Assembly (NCBI GenBank): GCA_014607495.2
Contig: CP053169.1
Span: 5,022,001 to 5,086,000, forward strand
DNA length: 64,000 bases
Direction of reading: 5' to 3'
Origin: Carposina sasakii
Lineage: Eukaryota > Arthropoda > Insecta > Lepidoptera > Carposinidae
Part shown: one piece after another, positions 45,293 through 56,197 of the stretch
Layout: each line of letters starts with the position of its first letter
Numbering within the stretch: position 1 is the first letter of the stretch
The notes under the pieces: model-generated
Database searches by the model: none
What the model was told of the DNA's origin: nothing
Seen by the model: the letters and a program-made list of their open reading frames with translations, nothing else
Position numbers and translations under genes: made by a program

Positions 45293-45675
45293 TATAAATG
45301 GAAAAAGTGATTTCGCACATATTCCTCTTATAACAGGAGAATTTTTAAATTAAATCCCCAGGGGACTGAAAAAGGGAGCAAAGTTCTGTGCAATACTACC
45401 TATATTATTATTCGCTCTTGTAGGTTCATTACATTAACAAAAAAGGTAAACCAAAAATGTAAGTAATATGGATGTTTTTAATTTATTTCCATATTTATCA
45501 TACCTACCTAGGTATGAAACCTACACGCAACTTATAAGTTATTTCGAGAACAGTAAAACTAGGTAAATAAATATTATTAACTTAATTTTATGTAGTTAAG
45601 TCCATACATACTTTCATCACATTAAATTAATGCAAATACACAAATAGAAAATATATTAATGTAGTAATAACACTT
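45293..45675. other. 3' flank of the second ADGF gene
   Basis: AT-rich, nothing recognised. Confidence 0.4.
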
Positions 45676-45681
45676 TTTATT
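45676..45681 (-). terminator. Polyadenylation signal of the second ADGF
   Basis: AATAAA on the minus strand, about 50 bp past the stop codon at 45729. Confidence 0.6.
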
Positions 45682-45728
45682 AATACAATTAATAATCATT
45701 CGTATAATCATTGATTATCATAAATTAT

Positions 45729-47282
45729 CTAACTGCCATTAGCACAGGGGCAGCGTGTCATTTGTATGTTGTTATCTTTTATTAAATTATCGATGAATCT
45801 TGTCCAGCGAATCTCAAACTCATGGGCCAACTTATCTTTGTTATCAGCCACACTATAATATATTGAGTTCAATGCCAGTTTCTTCAAAAGTTTGAGATCA
45901 GCATGTCTGCTTGCTACGGCAACAAATGTCACGTAGAAATCATGAGAAAAAGGATCTGCTCCCCACACTCCTGGGTCGTCACTGGATATTACAACCGGTA
46001 AATCTTGAGCCAAGAAGGCGGATAAAGGATGATTCCTCACATCATCAACTAGCTTCAAAACAGTATTGGATAGCACATTTACTTCAATTCCTATGCGTTT
46101 TTTCCTTACTTCTTCAGCAAGTTTTGGGTGCTTAATCAAGGCAAAGCCGTGTCCAATTCTTTTAGTCCCAAGCAATATGGCGTCTACTAAATTTTCGTCA
46201 GAACAACTTCCGTACCAGTTGGTTTCACCGGCGTGGAAAAAGTAGTCCAACTTGCCTTTAGTCTCAAGCAGTTCAGGAAGAAATTCCTTTATCGGAACAC
46301 CCAAATCCTCTTGTCCTACTATATCAAAGCCTGCAAGGAAATCTGGCAATTGTTTCTTAATTTCTTTGGCTATTTCAATATATTCTTTCATTGTGGCGTT
46401 ACCTACAAGCCTTAGAGGTGCGTAAATAAGTTTGGCTCCATAAAAATCAGCATAATCGAGCATAAATCTATCCAGAACATCTTTATAACATTTCGCAGTT
46501 GCGACCGAATCGTAATTGTTGCCTTCCAGATCATACAGAGGTGGTAATACACTACGAATTTCTAGATACATAACGTTGTCTTCTCTTAAGGCTTTCAAAG
46601 TTTCATAAAAATACTCTTCCCAAACAGGCTTGTAAGTAAATAGTGCGTGAGTGCCAATGAAGTATGATTGAAATTTCTTCCAAACGGTATTTACGTCTGT
46701 GTATACACTTTCTGGATTATCGATGACTATGCTGAAATGTTTTAGCAGATCAGCATCGAACTTCTTTACATCTCCTGAGGAATTCCTTGCATCATTAATT
46801 AGCTGCCACTTTGAATCACACTCGCATTTAGGTAACCCTTTCGAAAACTTAAAATTAACTCTATCACGTTCAAAACAAACATATAAATTTTCCTTGTAAG
46901 TTAAACTTAACACATACTCGGGACTTAAAATACCTGTATCGTGTGCATGCAATATTGCGCCTTTAGGCATGTCTTGAATAATTTTAAATAACTGCGTGTT
47001 TTTCACTTCATCCTTATATTTAAAGAAATGTTTCGTCAAATTAAAATCGTGGGGATTTTGAAAACCATAGTCCAACTCCTCATACTTTAGCTTCATTATG
47101 AATTCATTTGCTATTACTTCATTATCACTTAAAAAAATATCATGTCCCAGCATCATCTTCACTTCATCTTGAATGAGATTCTCCCTTTTGGCGTAGAAAG
47201 CGTCCAAGCCATCCTCCGTTTTGACTGTCGCTTGCATCACAACGGTAACTAGAATAAATAAATTAAGTATCACAGAACACAT
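45729..47282 (-). CDS. Adenosine deaminase-related growth factor (ADGF/ADA2 family), second copy
   Basis: Predicted secreted adenosine deaminase of 517 residues. I start at the ATG at 47282, giving a clean signal peptide (SVILNLFILVTVVMQ); the frame stays open to 47336 but that codon is TTG. Active-site motifs are all of the usual form: HAH (His112, His114), HAGE (His350, Glu353), GHG (His378) and SSDDPG (Asp435, Asp436), so it should be catalytically competent. It aligns along its length with the ADGF at 32.3-33.8 kb, for example both read GQEDLG after GFD(L/I)V, but many positions differ, so the duplication is not recent. No intron. The C-terminus adds a short Cys-containing tail (MTRCPCANGS). 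A TATATA sits near 47360, about 78 bp before the ATG, without a clear initiator. Confidence 0.93.
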   Translation of the reverse strand: MCSVILNLFILVTVVMQATVKTEDGLDAFYAKRENLIQDEVKMMLGHDIFLSDNEVIANEFIMKLKYEELDYGFQNPHDFNLTKHFFKYKDEVKNTQLFKIIQDMPKGAILHAHDTGILSPEYVLSLTYKENLYVCFERDRVNFKFSKGLPKCECDSKWQLINDARNSSGDVKKFDADLLKHFSIVIDNPESVYTDVNTVWKKFQSYFIGTHALFTYKPVWEEYFYETLKALREDNVMYLEIRSVLPPLYDLEGNNYDSVATAKCYKDVLDRFMLDYADFYGAKLIYAPLRLVGNATMKEYIEIAKEIKKQLPDFLAGFDIVGQEDLGVPIKEFLPELLETKGKLDYFFHAGETNWYGSCSDENLVDAILLGTKRIGHGFALIKHPKLAEEVRKKRIGIEVNVLSNTVLKLVDDVRNHPLSAFLAQDLPVVISSDDPGVWGADPFSHDFYVTFVAVASRHADLKLLKKLALNSIYYSVADNKDKLAHEFEIRWTRFIDNLIKDNNIQMTRCPCANGS

Positions 47283-47356
47283 TGTCGTGAAATTTGACAC
47301 GATACTGCGAGTATTTTGTCGCAATATCAAGAGCAAGGTTCGACCTGCCCTGCGCA

Positions 47357-47370
47357 GGTATATAAAAACA
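47357..47370 (-). promoter_or_regulatory. Possible TATA box of the second ADGF
   Basis: TTTTTATATACC on the minus strand lies about 78 bp upstream of the ATG. On the plus strand it reads GTATATAAAA, so direction is uncertain. No TCAGT initiator at the right spacing. Confidence 0.35.
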
Positions 47371-48939
47371 AACTGATCACATTCCTAAATGTATACTAAG
47401 TACTTACAAGAAAATGTTATGTCGATCAAGCACGTATTTATTGAAACACTGATCGTGGCCAACTGGACAATTGATTTTCAATTTGATATAAATTTGTTCA
47501 TTATCTTTTAAATTACCATGCCGATAGTAAGTAGGTTACGTTATAGCTTAACGCGATTTCGTGTAGGTAACCTTTTGTTCTCTATGGTGCATGGAAAGTT
47601 GATATAGATGCGGATACCATAAATTGAAAAGATGTATGTAATGTCATACGACAACAACACTGGTCGGTAACAAACCCACGTATAAACTGCAGGAATCAAT
47701 GTACGTACATAAATACACAAACCGGTTCAGACCTAAAGACATGAATATCAAGGGAAGGTCTTTGTCCAGTACCTGGTGAACGATAGGTATCCTGCTTATT
47801 TACACGGACGAATGATCCTACATAGGTACTACGATTAACTGCATAGATATTGACATAGTGTATTTCTGTTGCTATTTATTGTTAACTTGACATTTTTTAT
47901 TGGAATTTATTAAACTAACTAATGCCTGCTTGATGATGAATTGTATGGAATAAAAATTTGCATGTCAGATATGACGAAATATGTAGAACGCTTGCGTAAA
48001 TACAAATAATACATGACATATTTGAGCAAATAACATATTGATTGATGATGCTTACTCTCTAACGAGAGATTGATACATGAGATTTAGGCCTACATGCTAA
48101 TTAGTATGTTAAAAATGCTTATCCTGTGCCAAAAAAACTTGCGAAACATAAAGAAAAACTAACGTTCCGAGATTTTAAAGGACAAATTAGGCAAAGTGCA
48201 TCACTCATCAAGTGCAGTATCAAGTCCCATTACGGTCTCATCAGCCCCAAAGTACACTAATCAGAAGATTAAAGCGAAAGGTGATCACCTAACATAGGAA
48301 ACCTGACTTGTTTGTCACCCGCCATATTTTTTTTTCCTTTTTTTAACGAATGCATACGCGGCACGGGGCGGTACTCTAAAGTGCCACTTACACTCCCCAA
48401 CCCTTTGGTTTTAAAAATGGGAATGGCGGATCCGGAATTCTTTATAATTTTTCTTTTCAATTTTTTTATAGTTCTCCGATGCAAGGCTTTTGAAAACGAA
48501 ACTCTTTTAGACGCCGCAGTTGTAATATACACCATATTTAAACGAGTTTTAGTAAATTCAACGTTCAAATAATGTGTAAAGTAAACTTAAATGGTGAAAA
48601 TTAAAAAGCGTCTAAAAGAACTTGCTTCAGGTTTTAAGTGCTTTTTCAGTGGGGTTATAAATAGTGTAGTGAATATGTTTGTTTCATAATTATGGGGAAT
48701 TAGTTAAGTATAACATGACGTTATATAATAACGAATGGAGTACCCACAGCTACTTACTTAATATAAAGGTAAAAGAGAGTATGTACCTACTACACTTTGT
48801 TGAACTGATCGCTGTTCTCATATTTCAACTATCGACTTTTTAAGTAAGTACCATTCATCAGTATTTAGGTACTAGGCAATCTTATTATAAGTATGTATAG
48901 CTTGAGCGATATCTGGTTTATTGTCAAAATGTTTCATAG
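47371..48939. other. Intergenic, nothing recognised
   Basis: Includes overlapping basic 86-99-codon frames on opposite strands at 48269-48572 without recognisable domains. No repeats of the window's families seen. Confidence 0.4.
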
Positions 48940-49075
48940 CGGCGGTAGGCTCACCCCCTACCAAGTGATACTTAATAGCCCAACTGGTGAAAACTGGGGG
49001 TATAATTTGCACACTTCTGCCCAACCTCTTTGACTGACGTGGGCGTGACTAATTATGTTTCATTGGCATGATATT
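48940..49075 (+). repeat. Retroposon tail fragment
   Basis: GCGGTAGGCTCACCCCCTAC and CACTTCTGCCCAACCTCTTT, then GGGCGTGACT; the middle block recurs at 63915-63940. Likely SINE or LINE 3' DNA. Confidence 0.45.
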
Positions 49076-49359
49076 TCATTCGTATCTGTAGATTTTAGTT
49101 AGGAGATTCTTCCACTATTCACATATTTTCTGCAACTCATTTTGAGTCTCAACTAAGTCTCAACTCGTCTTGGCCTCAGCCACTACTTTTTCATCAGCCT
49201 ACTCTACCATACCTATTTATTTATTATACATAGTAGGTATATACTCCACAAGTTACTTTGAGTATAAATCCACAGTTTGCTCTCGGGCTCCCACAAAAGG
49301 GGGGATCCACTTAGGATGATTTTGACAGATCTAGCGCCATAGTACATTATTTTCATTAC

Positions 49360-49442
49360 TAGCTCATCGCCTGAGAGAACGCCCCTAAATTCCTTAGTTG
49401 AATTTTACGACATGCACGGAAGGAGATGCACAAGCACATGAC
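49360..49442 (+). repeat. Repeat family E, fragment
   Basis: AGCTCATCGCCTGAGAGAACG, then TTACGACATGCACGGAAGGA: right-centre of the family. Confidence 0.55.
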
Positions 49443-49559
49443 TACTAGTTATTTGTACATTGCTACAGTGTAGTGTACGTTTGAGATGGAAGGGTCGGAA
49501 AGGGAAGTCCTCTCCGGACTTACACCGACAAATTGGAGATATTATAGAGAAAGGTCAGA

Positions 49560-49725
49560 TCAAGAGTACCTACCCTAAACCGACGAGCGTGCATGAAGAA
49601 AATCATGAGAGTAGATGAATCGAAAGAGGTGTGTCAGAACCGTCGATCCATGATATCTGCTTACCCCTCCGGGAAAGAGGACGTGATTTTGTGCATGTGC
49701 TATAGTAGGTATATGCTATGGTATA
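49560..49725 (+). mobile_element. LINE 3' end fragment (tail type TACCCCTCCGGGA)
   Basis: CCTAAACCGACGAGCGTGC, ATGAAGAAAATCATGAGAGT and GCTTACCCCTCCGGGAAAG, then GACGTGATTTTGTGCATG. A matching piece lies reversed at 60600-60687. The frame around QNRRSMISAYPSGK looks like the C-terminal end of a non-LTR polyprotein. Confidence 0.6.
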
Positions 49726-51403
49726 TCGCTACACAGTCGACAAAAAGCAGATGTTTTCATGATGCGAAACCCTAGAGTTGCCTACAGAATGGCAGATCAA
49801 ACGGAGGTGGCATAGTAAAGTTTGTATGTAGGAAACATAGTTGCCGTTGCGCGGTTGAAGTGCGGATAGCGTCAATATGATGATGAGAGGCATATATTAG
49901 ACAGCTGTCCGATCGCAGGCGAGAAAACGAGGAGCTATCGCTCAAGAAATGTAGGTACAATAGATGTAGGTAGGTATTTCTGTGCAAATATGTATAGTTG
50001 AGCGCCGCTGACAAAGGCTAGTAAAGCGAACCATTTTGTCGCTATCAGACATGCGCAACGATACCTTACTACCGCCCAGCAGCAACAAAACTATCGGAAA
50101 TATACTCTCTTTGTGGTTTCTAGTTTCTTGCTTACTCACTTTACTGTCATCGTTTTTGATGTGACAACTGCCTTGGCCTTGTTCAAGAGCAAGTTCAAAC
50201 GCACTGCGTAGGCTACATTGGCAGTCACACTTCTGAATTGACTATTGGCATCTCCTCGCAATCCTACCTCCATGTTAGCTGGTAGTGCAGGGTGGAGTGC
50301 CTCCCCTCCAAAGAAGGGTGCTCACTACTAACGAACTCATTGTCTGTTCTGCTAGTGGTAGGAGTGCCTGTATACCTAAAATAGGGACCTATGTAGCAAG
50401 GGAATACCGACAATAATATACCAATAAGTACCTACTGGAATTATAACACGAGTATAAATAAAAATTTGAGTTTTTTAATATCAAATAAATATAACCCAAT
50501 ATTACAATAGGCAAAAAAAGTTTATTGATGATGACTTCGTTTAGCTTCGAAGGAATGGAATGAAAAAATCCACTCAACTAGGTTACCATAAAAAACTACA
50601 AACTACAAACTTAAGCAATAACATCATAATTTAATTTATAAATTAAACGACATGGTTACCTCCATGTCAAACGGAATATTTAACTTAACGCTCTCAATCC
50701 AAAACTATGAACCGATAAAATGAAATTTGGTACACAGGTAGCCCTGAGAAAGAACGACTACTTTTTATCCAGGAAAATTTCGACTTTTTAGTTTTTTTTT
50801 CTGTAGCCCATGCGGAGTCATGATTTTCTCAATCAATAGTATATCTATCGATGTATATCAACACGATGTTTTTTCTGGGATGATAGTTTCCCACTAGGGG
50901 GCGAAGCCCCCCCTTTGAGTCCACGCGTTTCCGATTTTTGCTAACTCCATCTACGTGGCAGAAACAAAGTCGTCTCATCTCATAAAGACGTCCTTATGTA
51001 AATCTTCATATTTATTGTGTGCCATTTTCTTAATCTAATACTTATATTAATATCAGTAGGTACCTAATTCTTAAGTATATAATTTTTTATATGAAGATAT
51101 TTTAAAGATTAATTATGTTACCAATGATTGATGAAATGTCACTGTATAATCAAATTATGTAGATACTTAAATTAGCTAACACGTTTTGTAATAAAAAACT
51201 TGATAGGTTCATGACTAAGGCGGTAGTCCGAGCGCGGGCGAATAAACAGGTAACTAGGTAACGACGAGATTTCTAGCTCAAAAACGTATAATAAATGCAC
51301 AGTACAACAAGATATAAATAATGCGTAGGTATCGAATTACTTCGTATTTCCGTAGATGACCGACCGGAAGTAAAACTGATATTGATATTTATTGTAACAA
51401 TCA
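49726..51403. other. Intergenic with a Helitron-like scrap
   Basis: A degraded Helitron 3' region lies near 50720-50822 (TTTATCCAGGAAAATTTCGA, CCATGCGGAGTCATG). No gene recognised. Confidence 0.4.
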
Positions 51404-51535
51404 GCACCCGTAGCATGAACTTAATGAGAGCGGGACAAAGTACCTAAGTGTATGTACTTGGCGTGTAAAAAGGGACGGCAAAGCACTTTTATCAGAGCAA
51501 ATTCATTTAGTCCTGACTAGAGACTAGAGTTAGAC
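51404..51535 (+). mobile_element. Foldback MITE family D, truncated copy
   Basis: GCACCCGTAGCATGAACTTA and AAGTGTATGTACTTGGCGTG follow the left half of the element at 40963; the right arm is missing. Confidence 0.55.
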
Positions 51536-52020
51536 TAAACTCCGTTTTACGCGAGAAGTACCTACTTACATAGGTACACTTACTTTGTCTCTAAAGTTTT
51601 ACTCGCTTCTCGTGTCCGGTGGGACAACAGCCTTAGGGTCACTACTTCAAACACTAATAATCATTTTATTTTTAGACTAAGTATTTATTTTAATTTTTAT
51701 ATGACCTTTGGTTAAAGTTTGAATCCACAACAGCTTTGCTATAGGGACAAGAAGCAGAATTCAAAATCCCAGTCGTTGATCAAACATTCTATTGTTTTCA
51801 TATAAAAAAAACATAAACGATCCGCGGGCTTTTTGATGAAATTTGGCAGTTATGTAGCTTTATACATTAGAATAACATAAGCCACATTGCAAAATTCGCT
51901 CGGACGAAAGCTGAGGCGTCCGTAAGTTGGCCAAACCAAATAACACAAAAGAAGAAAGTATCTGACAGCTCCTAATCTTAAGAATGATCCTACGGTAGAA
52001 GGTGGTCCTAACAAAGATTC
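51536..52020. other. Intergenic, nothing recognised
   Basis: No gene or family recognised. Confidence 0.4.
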
Positions 52021-52023
52021 TAA

Positions 52024-52223
52024 AGCGCAGGCCATACCGCCAGCGAGCGGGCGAGCGAGCTAGGCGGGCGAGCATCGTTTCACCTCTTTACATACTCGTA
52101 CATCGGTTCACACCGCGAACTACCGAGCTAAGCTACGTCAATGTCAGTTTGTATAGTTTCATTCTCTCGTTTCGCCCGCCCGCCTAGCTCGCTCGCCCGT
52201 TCCCTGGCGGTGTGGCCTGCGCT
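52024..52223. mobile_element. GC-rich palindromic MITE with TAA duplication
   Basis: Arms start AGCGCAGGCCATACCGCCAG and continue through GCGAGCGAGCTAGGCGGGCG in inverted orientation. TAA at 52021-52023 and 52224-52226 is the 3-bp duplication of PIF/Harbinger elements, as in family P. Its high GC makes it conspicuous. Confidence 0.8.
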
Positions 52224-52234
52224 TAAGTCTGTAT

Positions 52235-52460
52235 CTACATACATACATATAATCACGCCTTTAGCAGTCAGCCCATCGCCTACAAAACACCAAGACCCTC
52301 TTGTCCCTTTACTGACTTGTACCACTACTAACCGAACTTGTACATCTCAACTATACCCTCAAAATTGTTCAGAAGTGACACCATGTGGTTCTGTCGGCCT
52401 TTGGTGCTCTGCCTACCCCGTAAGTGACAAAAGCGTGATTAGTATGTATGTATGTAAATA
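52235..52460 (+). repeat. SINE family G, copy 3
   Basis: Body includes CATCGCCTACAAAACACC, CTTGTACATCTCAACTATAC and GTGCTCTGCCTACCCCGTAA, then AAAGCGTGATTAGTATGTAT. A stray inverted tail (ATAATCACGCCTTTA) sits at the left edge, so both ends carry (TATG/CATA)n repeats. Confidence 0.65.
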
Positions 52461-52524
52461 GTCTGTATCTAATTTGGATATAAAATCTATGTTAATCTAA
52501 TCTAATAAATTAGTCTTGTTCTGA

Positions 52525-52640
52525 TGCACTAGAATACCTACATCATCTGACCTTCCGTGCATGTCATAATAGTCGACTAAGGAAATTAGGGGCATTATCT
52601 CAGATGATGAGTAACTTGTCACTGATCAGTTAGGTACATC
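52525..52640 (-). repeat. Repeat family E, copy
   Basis: ATGCACTAGAATACCTACATC, CTTCCGTGCATGTCATAATA, GTCGACTAAGG and ACTTGTCACTGATCAGTTAG: family E reversed. Confidence 0.6.
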
Positions 52641-52648
52641 TGCAAGCC

Positions 52649-52819
52649 TATTGGCTATCTTTTTTGACAGTTCATAGTGATCATCACTCAATTGAAACTC
52701 AACAACTGGAAGTGGCATAACGCCTTATCTGAAGAAAATTTTGGTAACATACACATATATGTCACTTCCAGTTTCAATGAGTGATCATGACTATGAACTG
52801 TCAAAAAAGATAGCCAATA
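52649..52819. repeat. 171-bp hairpin-forming element
   Basis: Ends TATTGGCTATCTTTTTTGAC recur inverted at the right end; pairing continues through CAGTTCATAGT and GATCATCACTCA with few mismatches, over 40-bp arms, and a second block (CTGGAAGTG/CACTTCCAG) pairs inside. A MITE or a hairpin RNA source. Confidence 0.75.
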
Positions 52820-53225
52820 CGGGGGCTGGCCCTCCTTACGAGGATGTAGAATTTCCTTGGATTTATAATGTCAATACGCGAAAATTTACCCTTGTAATTA
52901 TTATATGTGCATGTAAGCACGAGGGCCGAGATAGTAATGCAATAGACTCGATATTTGTTTCGATTTCGTGTGTATTGTTCCTCACTAATTAGAATCCCGG
53001 CATTGTCATAAAACGGTCACAATAACCAATTGAGCATCGTTTGTAGAGAGACAGTAATGACGTAAGTATAGCAACTACCATTGGTAGAGTAGGTAATACT
53101 GTGTAAGTAGTCTGTAGACGGAATGTATAATTCGACATGTTACAGTATGACAATATAGTTAGTTACTGATACTTAAGGGGTTAAATAGGTATGAAACGGG
53201 ATCACAACACAGCGACTGCCGTCGT
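52820..53225. other. Intergenic, nothing recognised
   Basis: No gene or family recognised. Confidence 0.4.
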
Positions 53226-53350
53226 CGCTTTTTAACCGACTTCAAAAAGAGAGGTTATCAATTCGTCTGTATGTTTTTTTTTTTTTTTTTTTTATGTGTG
53301 TTACCTCAGAACTCCGTCATTTATGAACCGATTTCAATTTTTTTTTTTAT
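53226..53350 (+). repeat. CCGACTTCAAAAA-type repeat, with a poly-T run
   Basis: TTTTAACCGACTTCAAAAAG, GGTTATCAATTCGTCTGTAT, a T run at 53275-53293, then ACCTCAGAACTCCGTCATTT. The start matches the element ends at 6731. Confidence 0.6.
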
Positions 53351-53467
53351 AGTTGGTCATGGTATACTTCCAGGTTGGTCCCATATTCACCATATCAGGA
53401 TCTGATGATGGGATCTTGGAGAAATCGAGGGCAATCCTCGAATATTGTAGGCACATGTAGTCTGTTT

Positions 53468-54829
53468 TTATACTTTTACTGAGCGTTTGATCACCTACAT
53501 ATAAAACATAACATCTGATGATGGAATCTCTAAGGAATCTAGGGATATCCTCAAATATAAAAGGCACGAGTAGTCCGTTTTTAGATTTTTATAGAGAATT
53601 TTGGTCAGCTACACATAATATAAAGGAAACGAGGGTCTGATGATGGAGCCGTCGAAAAACAGATAGTGGAACTTTTTAGTAACAAAATCCCCCTATGGCA
53701 GGGGGGGGCCTACGTCCAGTAATGGACTGCAATAGGCTTATGAAGATGAAGATAATTGTGTTGTCATTAAATTATATGTTGCGTTAAGCCGTGTCCGAAG
53801 TAAGATGGTTATAGAGGAAGAGGTAGACATGAGAATAACGAGATGACGGATAATAGGGATGAATGAAAAAAGAGTACCTACATATTGCACCGACCCCAAA
53901 TGATTGGGAACAGGGCAGGAAGAAGGAGTGTAATTATATGTTGCTTAAATAAGTGTGTACATGGCTGTTGTGCTGCCAAATCTCTTATATTCCTCCGAGG
54001 CGTGGTGCATGTACCGTCGCCACATACGCACTCTGGATCGATTCCACCTCAAGTGTCTCCGATCCATCATGAGAATCAGATGGTCCAACCGAGTGCGTAA
54101 TACCGAAGTATTGCGAAGAGCCAATGTAAGTGCCATTGAGGCCTACTTAATGCGTCGGCAGCTTCGGTGGTGCGGTCATGTGTCTCGTATGGCGGAGGAG
54201 AGATTGGCTAAGAGCATCTTCTTTTCTAAACTAGAGGAGGGCAAGCGGAAACGCGGCGGGCAACTCCTCAGATACAAAGATGTTCAGAAAAGAGATGAAG
54301 AGATGCAATATAGATCCATCTAAATGGGAAGTTTTGTCAGCACAACGACCAGAGTGGCGCAGGACGGTGATAAAGCAAGTACACGAGTTCGAGGAGCAGC
54401 GTCAAGCTGACCTTGACGCTAAACGTGATGAACTAAAGACTCGTCCTCCTGCTGCCATTATCTATAATACAATAATGGCGCACTAACCTGTCCTCTGTGT
54501 GCGCGGGCGTTCAGGGCGAAGATTGGCTATGTAAATGTAAGCCATCACCGAGCGCATGAACGCCAACTTAGTAATATCTAGGAGTAGAAGTGGTCGCCAT
54601 GACCGAAATTGGTCGGAGGTCATCATTATCATCATATTGTCAGACGTAAAGTTTCGAAGCCTAGTCCTTTTTCTCTTTTGTCATGTGGCCTATTTTATAT
54701 AAAAATTATATAAATCTGACAATATTATGCCTCCTAAACTTCGTACACGGCTTAACGCAATATATATTTGCCCTTTAGTTAAATTTTACTTTAGTAAGCT
54801 CGAATTTTGGGAGGAAGTCGGTTTTTCGT
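53468..54829 (+). repeat. 1.36-kb segmental repeat, left copy
   Basis: Starts TTATACTTTTACTGAGCG and ends GGAAGTCGGTTTTTCGTTTT. The same segment follows at 54843-56197 in direct orientation with only scattered differences and a few small indels. It contains the LINE fragment at 53955-54486. Confidence 0.9.
53955..54486 (+). pseudogene. LINE reverse-transcriptase C-terminal part, copy 1
   Basis: Two frames: the first gives [40 protein letters not shown] and [20 protein letters not shown] and stops at 54323; the second, shifted by one base, continues [19 protein letters not shown] to 54486. This is the C-terminal end of a non-LTR polyprotein. The tail ends GTCGCCATGACCGAAATTGG and ATCATTATCATC near 54640. 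The same frameshift is present in copy 2. Confidence 0.85.
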
Positions 54830-54842
54830 TTTAAATAAATTA

Positions 54843-56197
54843 TTATACTTTTACTGAGCGTTTTGATCACCTACATATAAAACATAACATCTGATGATGG
54901 AATCTCTAAGGAATCTAGGGATATCCTCAAATATAAAAAGCACGAGTAGTCCGTTTTTAGATTTTTATAGAGAATTTTGGTCAGCTACACATAATATAAA
55001 GGAAACGAGGGTCTGATGATGGAGCCGCCGAAAAACAGATAGTGGAACTTTTTAGTAACAAAATCCCCCTATGGCAGGGGGGGGCTACGTCCAGTAATGG
55101 ACTGCAATAGGCTTATGAAGATGAAGATAATTGTGTTGTCATTAAATTATATGTTGCGTTAAGCCGTGTCCGAAGTAAGATGGTTATAGAGGTAGACATG
55201 AGAATAACGAGATGACGGATAATAGGGATGAATGAAAAAGAGTACCTACATATTGCACCGACCCCAAATGATTGGGAACAGGGCAGGAAGAAGGAGTGTA
55301 ATTATATGTTGCTTAAATAAGTGTGTACATGGCTGTTGTGCTGCCAAATCTCTTATATTCCTCCGAGGCGTGGTGCATGTACCGTCGCCACATACGCACT
55401 CTGGATCGATTCCACCTCAAGTGTCTCCGATCCATCATGAGAATCAGATGGTCCAACCGAGTGCGTAATACCGAAGTATTACGAAGAGCCAATGTAAGTG
55501 CCATTGAGGCCTACTTAATGCATCGGCAGCTTCGGTGGTGCGGTCATGTGTCTCGTATGGCGGACGAGAGATTGGCTAAGAGCATCTTCTTTTCTGAACT
55601 AGAGGAGGGCAAGCGGAAACGCGGCGGGCAACTCCTCAGATACAAAGATGTTCAGAAAAGACATGAAGAGATGCAATATAGATCCATCTAAATGGGAAGT
55701 TTTGTCAGCACAACGACCAGAGTGGCGCAGGACGGTGATAAAGCAAGTACACGAGTTCGAGGAGCAGCGTCAAGCTGACCTTGACGCTAAACGTGATGAA
55801 CTAAAGACTCGTCCTCCTGCTGCCATTATCTATAATACAATAATGGTGCACTAACCTGTCCTCTGTGTGCGCGGGCGTTCAGGGCGAAGATTGGCTATGT
55901 AAATGTAAGCCATCTCCGAGCGCATGAACGCCAACTTAGTAATATCTAGGAGTAGAAGTGGTCGCCATGACCGAAATTGGTCGGAGGTCATCATTATCAT
56001 CATATTGTCAGACGTAAAGTTTCGAAGCCTAGTCCTTTTTCTCTTTTGTCATGTGGCCTATTTTATATAAAAATTATATAAATCTGACAATATTATGCCT
56101 CCTAAACTTCGTACACGGCTTAACGCAATATATATTTGCCCTTTAGTTAAATTTTACTTTAGTAAGCTCGAGTTTTGGGAGGAAGTCGGTTTTTCGT
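54843..56197 (+). repeat. 1.36-kb segmental repeat, right copy
   Basis: Direct copy of 53468-54829. Small differences include missing bases near 55195 and single changes such as GAA for AAA in the LINE part. The joining bases AAATAAATTA mark the junction. Confidence 0.9.
55323..55854 (+). pseudogene. LINE reverse-transcriptase C-terminal part, copy 2
   Basis: Same two frames and same frameshift as copy 1, with a few residue changes (for example MHRQLRW for MRRQLRW and MADERL for MAEERL), so the break is older than the duplication. Confidence 0.85.

Noticed and set aside
47283..47336. Longer start for the second ADGF at 47336
   Set aside because: That codon is TTG; the ATG at 47282 gives a clean signal peptide.
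48269..48572. Overlapping basic frames of 86-99 codons on both strands
   Set aside because: No recognisable domain, no promoter or splice evidence, and at least one first codon is not ATG.
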